The notes below the pieces were generated by a model. The model saw only the letters and a program-made list of their open reading frames with translations, searched no databases and was not told where the DNA came from. From positions 1-14,420 of the forward strand of contig JBFISM010000095.1 in NCBI GenBank assembly GCA_041608535.1: a DNA stretch of 14,420 nucleotides, read 5' to 3'. Below, piece after piece: positions 12,608 to 14,420 of this stretch; positions within the stretch are counted from its first letter, which is position 1, and each line of letters begins with the position of its first letter. The stretch comes from JBFISM01 sp041608535 (lineage in GTDB: Bacteria > Actinomycetota > Acidimicrobiia > Spongiisociales > UBA5794). Made by a program: the position numbers and the translations under genes.

Positions 12608-12795
12608 ACGCTTGATGCGAACTCGAGCGAGCGGCTGTGGTTCGAACCGGGCAATCCGGGAACTCGACACCCCACATGACACGTCCAACGGCGAAGCATC
12701 CACTGAGAGCCCACTGACCGGCTCCTGGGAGGCACCCCGATATTCGCTGCACAGCGAGCGAGACCCCGATCAACCACGGAAGGTACAGAGAGTCG

Positions 12796-13359
12796 ATGTC
12801 CACACTGCTGCTGCGCAGACGGAGGCTGATCGATCGCTCGAGTGCAATGTCGATGGCGGTGCTGTTGCTCGCACTCCTGGCTTCCGTGGCATGGTGGACC
12901 ATGGGACCGTCGTATCAGTCTCCGGGGTTCCAGTTCGGAGCACCCACCTTCGGACCCCTCCCCGATGGGCAGATGTTCGCTCTGGTCAGATCGGTGTCGC
13001 CGACATCGGTCGTCGTCGACCCAGCCATGGTGCTCACGGGGGAAGCTGCGGTGGCGGCCGCCATATCCGACGGCATCATCCCCTCCGACGGTGCTCTGCC
13101 GAACGACGTGTACATCGACAACCTGGAGGAGGAATCGATCGCCGTCCCGCTGGCTCCGGACATTCGGATCTCCGTGCTGTCCTATGACTCCACAGGCCGG
13201 ATCTCGCCGACCGAGGTGACGGTGGGGCAGTTCATGACCAGCCTGGACGGCGGTTATGCCGGGGTGGCGATCTACCGGCTCGACGCCGGCGCGTTTCCCA
13301 TGATCGTGCAGATCCGCAACGGAGTCGTCGCCGGTCTCGTCCAGCCATACATGCCATGA
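12796..13359 (+). CDS. Membrane-anchored protein of unknown function
   Basis: The 187-residue protein starts with an Arg-rich segment (LLLRRRRLIDR) followed by one hydrophobic helix at about residues 17-35 (MSMAVLLLALLASVAWW). The remaining 150 residues should therefore face outside. The outer part has VDPAMVLTGEAAVAAAISDG and PNDVYIDNLEEESIAVPLAPD. These recall actinobacterial secreted proteins of unknown function that carry a PNDYYIRN-like motif followed by a LPVAP-like strand; I know no function for them. The start choice is moderate: ATG 12796 keeps the positive N-terminus, but the nearest purine-rich stretch is GAGAG close to the ATG. It diverges from the iron ATPase gene across about 210 bp. 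Confidence 0.75.
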   Translation: MSTLLLRRRRLIDRSSAMSMAVLLLALLASVAWWTMGPSYQSPGFQFGAPTFGPLPDGQMFALVRSVSPTSVVVDPAMVLTGEAAVAAAISDGIIPSDGALPNDVYIDNLEEESIAVPLAPDIRISVLSYDSTGRISPTEVTVGQFMTSLDGGYAGVAIYRLDAGAFPMIVQIRNGVVAGLVQPYMP

Positions 13360-13698
13360 CGTACCGTTCACCCGCCTTTCCGGTCAATGCAGTCCTCGCC
13401 CCCGGATCGGTGCGCGCCGTGTGGTCGCCGGGCCCACAGCGTGGCTGTCAGCCGGCCCACGAGCGCAGGGTGCAGCGCATTGCGCCGTGCGCAGCGAACT
13501 GGCCATTGCGCGCCCACCCGGGTAGCCGCAGAGCTTCGTCCCTCCGCTGGCGGCCACTTCTGAGGTTCTACTCGGGCTGAGCATCCGGCAAGACTCCGCC
13601 GCAGCTCGTGACCTGACCACTGGCCGGATCCAAGAGGGCGCCTGATGTGCCCGGGCATGGTGAGCTCATCCATCGAACCAACCCGAGAAAGGACGACC
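13360..13698 (+). other. Gene-free stretch between two envelope-protein genes
   Basis: About 340 bp in which I see no convincing gene on either strand. Visible structure is minor: the palindrome GCGCA-T-TGCGC, two copies of CATTGCGC, and GGGCC...GGCCC arms. A small frame begins with an ATGA overlap at the preceding stop but has shadow-like composition. The last bases hold the ribosome-binding site of the next gene. Confidence 0.5.
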
Positions 13699-14370
13699 AT
13701 GCTCGCACGAGGCCCATCCGCCGCACTCGTGGTGCTGGCGCTGGCGGCTGCTGCATGTACCAGCGGTGCGGGTGCGGAACCACCTGACACCGTGCCCGAC
13801 CACCTCCCCGATCGCGATGCTGCGGTCTTCGATTGGACCGACTCGAGAAAGATCGCAGACCTCGGCGACGGCTGGATCGTGGCGCGGTGCGAGGGAGACG
13901 GACCCTTCTTGTGCGTTGCGCGCAACGGCGAGCCGATGGGAGGTATCGAGGCTGCTTCCTACGAGCTGTCGTCGTTCGACTCGTACGATCCAGCAGCCGA
14001 CGTCGAGGCGACCTTGCGTCGCATCGCCGCGGACTACGCCGCAGTCTTCGATGAGGACCGTGCCATTGGGTGCGGAGAGGACTACCGACTGCGTCACCTC
14101 GAGCCGCGCTCGTTCGTCCTGGGCGGGACCCCGGGTCTCGCTTACGGATTCGCCGGCTCGATGCCGGACGGATCGGACTCCGAGCTCAACCTCCAGTACG
14201 CCACGATCGTCGACGACAGACTGCTCTCGATCGTGGTGTCCGCCTACGACGAGGGTGGCTGCCCCGGTCCCGACGGGATAGGTCACTTCCCAACGACGAC
14301 GGATCTCGAGACTTTCGTGCCGCTGCTCGAAGAGGCGCTCCACGTGTCGCCGCTGCCGTCGATCACCTGA
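13699..14370 (+). CDS. Secreted lipoprotein of unknown function
   Basis: The 223-residue protein has a clear lipoprotein signal: MLAR, a hydrophobic run of alanines, leucines and valines, then AAAC, giving C20 as the lipidated residue, followed by a flexible TSGAGAEPP linker. The mature domain is acidic, with three further cysteines (in ARCEG, FLCVA and AIGCGED) and a late GGCPG, enough for disulfides in an exported protein. I recognise no enzyme motif or named family. The ATG at 13699 is chosen over the upstream 13645 because AAAGGA lies five bases before it and the signal peptide starts there. It is on the same strand as the preceding membrane-anchored protein but 340 bp away, so probably separate. 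Confidence 0.85.
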   Translation: MLARGPSAALVVLALAAAACTSGAGAEPPDTVPDHLPDRDAAVFDWTDSRKIADLGDGWIVARCEGDGPFLCVARNGEPMGGIEAASYELSSFDSYDPAADVEATLRRIAADYAAVFDEDRAIGCGEDYRLRHLEPRSFVLGGTPGLAYGFAGSMPDGSDSELNLQYATIVDDRLLSIVVSAYDEGGCPGPDGIGHFPTTTDLETFVPLLEEALHVSPLPSIT

Positions 14371-14401
14371 CGCAGCCCATCGCGGCACACCCTTCGTCGC
14401 C

Positions 14402-14420
14402 CTCCGCAGCCGCCGCGGAG
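14402..14420 (+). terminator. Hairpin at the right window edge
   Basis: CTCCGC (14402-14407) and GCGGAG (14415-14420) form a perfect 6-bp stem around a 7-base loop, 31 bases after the lipoprotein stop. The window ends on the stem, so a T run cannot be checked. Confidence 0.3.

Noticed and set aside
12584..12703. N-terminal extension of the iron ATPase up to 12703
   Set aside because: The extra 40 residues resemble no ABC protein and would be coded by the operator and promoter region.
13356..13580. Small frame overlapping the stop of the preceding gene by ATGA
   Set aside because: No hydrophobic or domain pattern, shadow-like Arg/Pro/Ala content, and no ribosome-binding site of its own beyond the overlap.
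13645..13698. Earlier start of the lipoprotein gene at 13645
   Set aside because: It would put 18 polar residues before the signal peptide; ATG 13699 has a good ribosome-binding site and begins the lipoprotein signal.

Overview
The window is GC-rich, densely coded bacterial DNA of actinobacterial type. The best matches are to actinobacterial families: a DevR/DosR-type regulator, a single-GAF DevS/DosS-type kinase, universal stress proteins and a tandem ACT protein. Several genes appear to start leaderless, just downstream of a TANNNT -10 element. A deep actinobacterial lineage such as Acidimicrobiia is my guess from style and gene mix; the sequence does not prove it.

Layout. Positions 1-231 hold no gene but carry five perfect hairpins in about 150 bp, directly at the 3' end of a tRNA-Ser(GCT) gene (232-321, minus). 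Next come an ACT-domain protein (376-753, minus), a divergent hemolysin III/PAQR-type membrane protein (863-1537, plus) and a convergent PLP-dependent decarboxylase (1541-2905, minus). A two-gene universal stress protein operon follows (3029-4304, minus), then a gene-poor stretch (4439-5056) with a likely DoxX remnant. After it lie a CBS-domain protein and a GAF-type sensor kinase (5057-6598, plus), convergent to a pyridoxamine-oxidase-like gene and a DevR-type regulator (7805 down to 6627, minus). An EamA transporter comes next, then an iron(III) ABC uptake system (permease, binding lipoprotein, ATPase; 8871-12583, minus). The window ends with two unrecognised envelope proteins on the plus strand.

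How the parts fit. The region 3029-7876 reads as a compact hypoxia/redox dormancy locus. The gene families (USP, CBS pair, flavin/PNPOx-like protein, DevS, DevR) are those of the mycobacterial DosR regulon. The kinase keeps a His and a Tyr at the spacing of the DosS heme pocket. The promoter of the PNPOx-devR pair carries two near-identical boxes 22 bp apart, centred at about -42 and -64 from the predicted start, which suggests autoregulation by DevR.

The iron genes form two transcription units, each preceded by the same 21-bp palindromic site (CTTG...TGTCAAG). This points to one metal-responsive repressor controlling both. The strongest candidates for something undescribed are the hairpin array beside tRNA-Ser, the DevR-like tandem boxes, and the shared iron-promoter palindrome.
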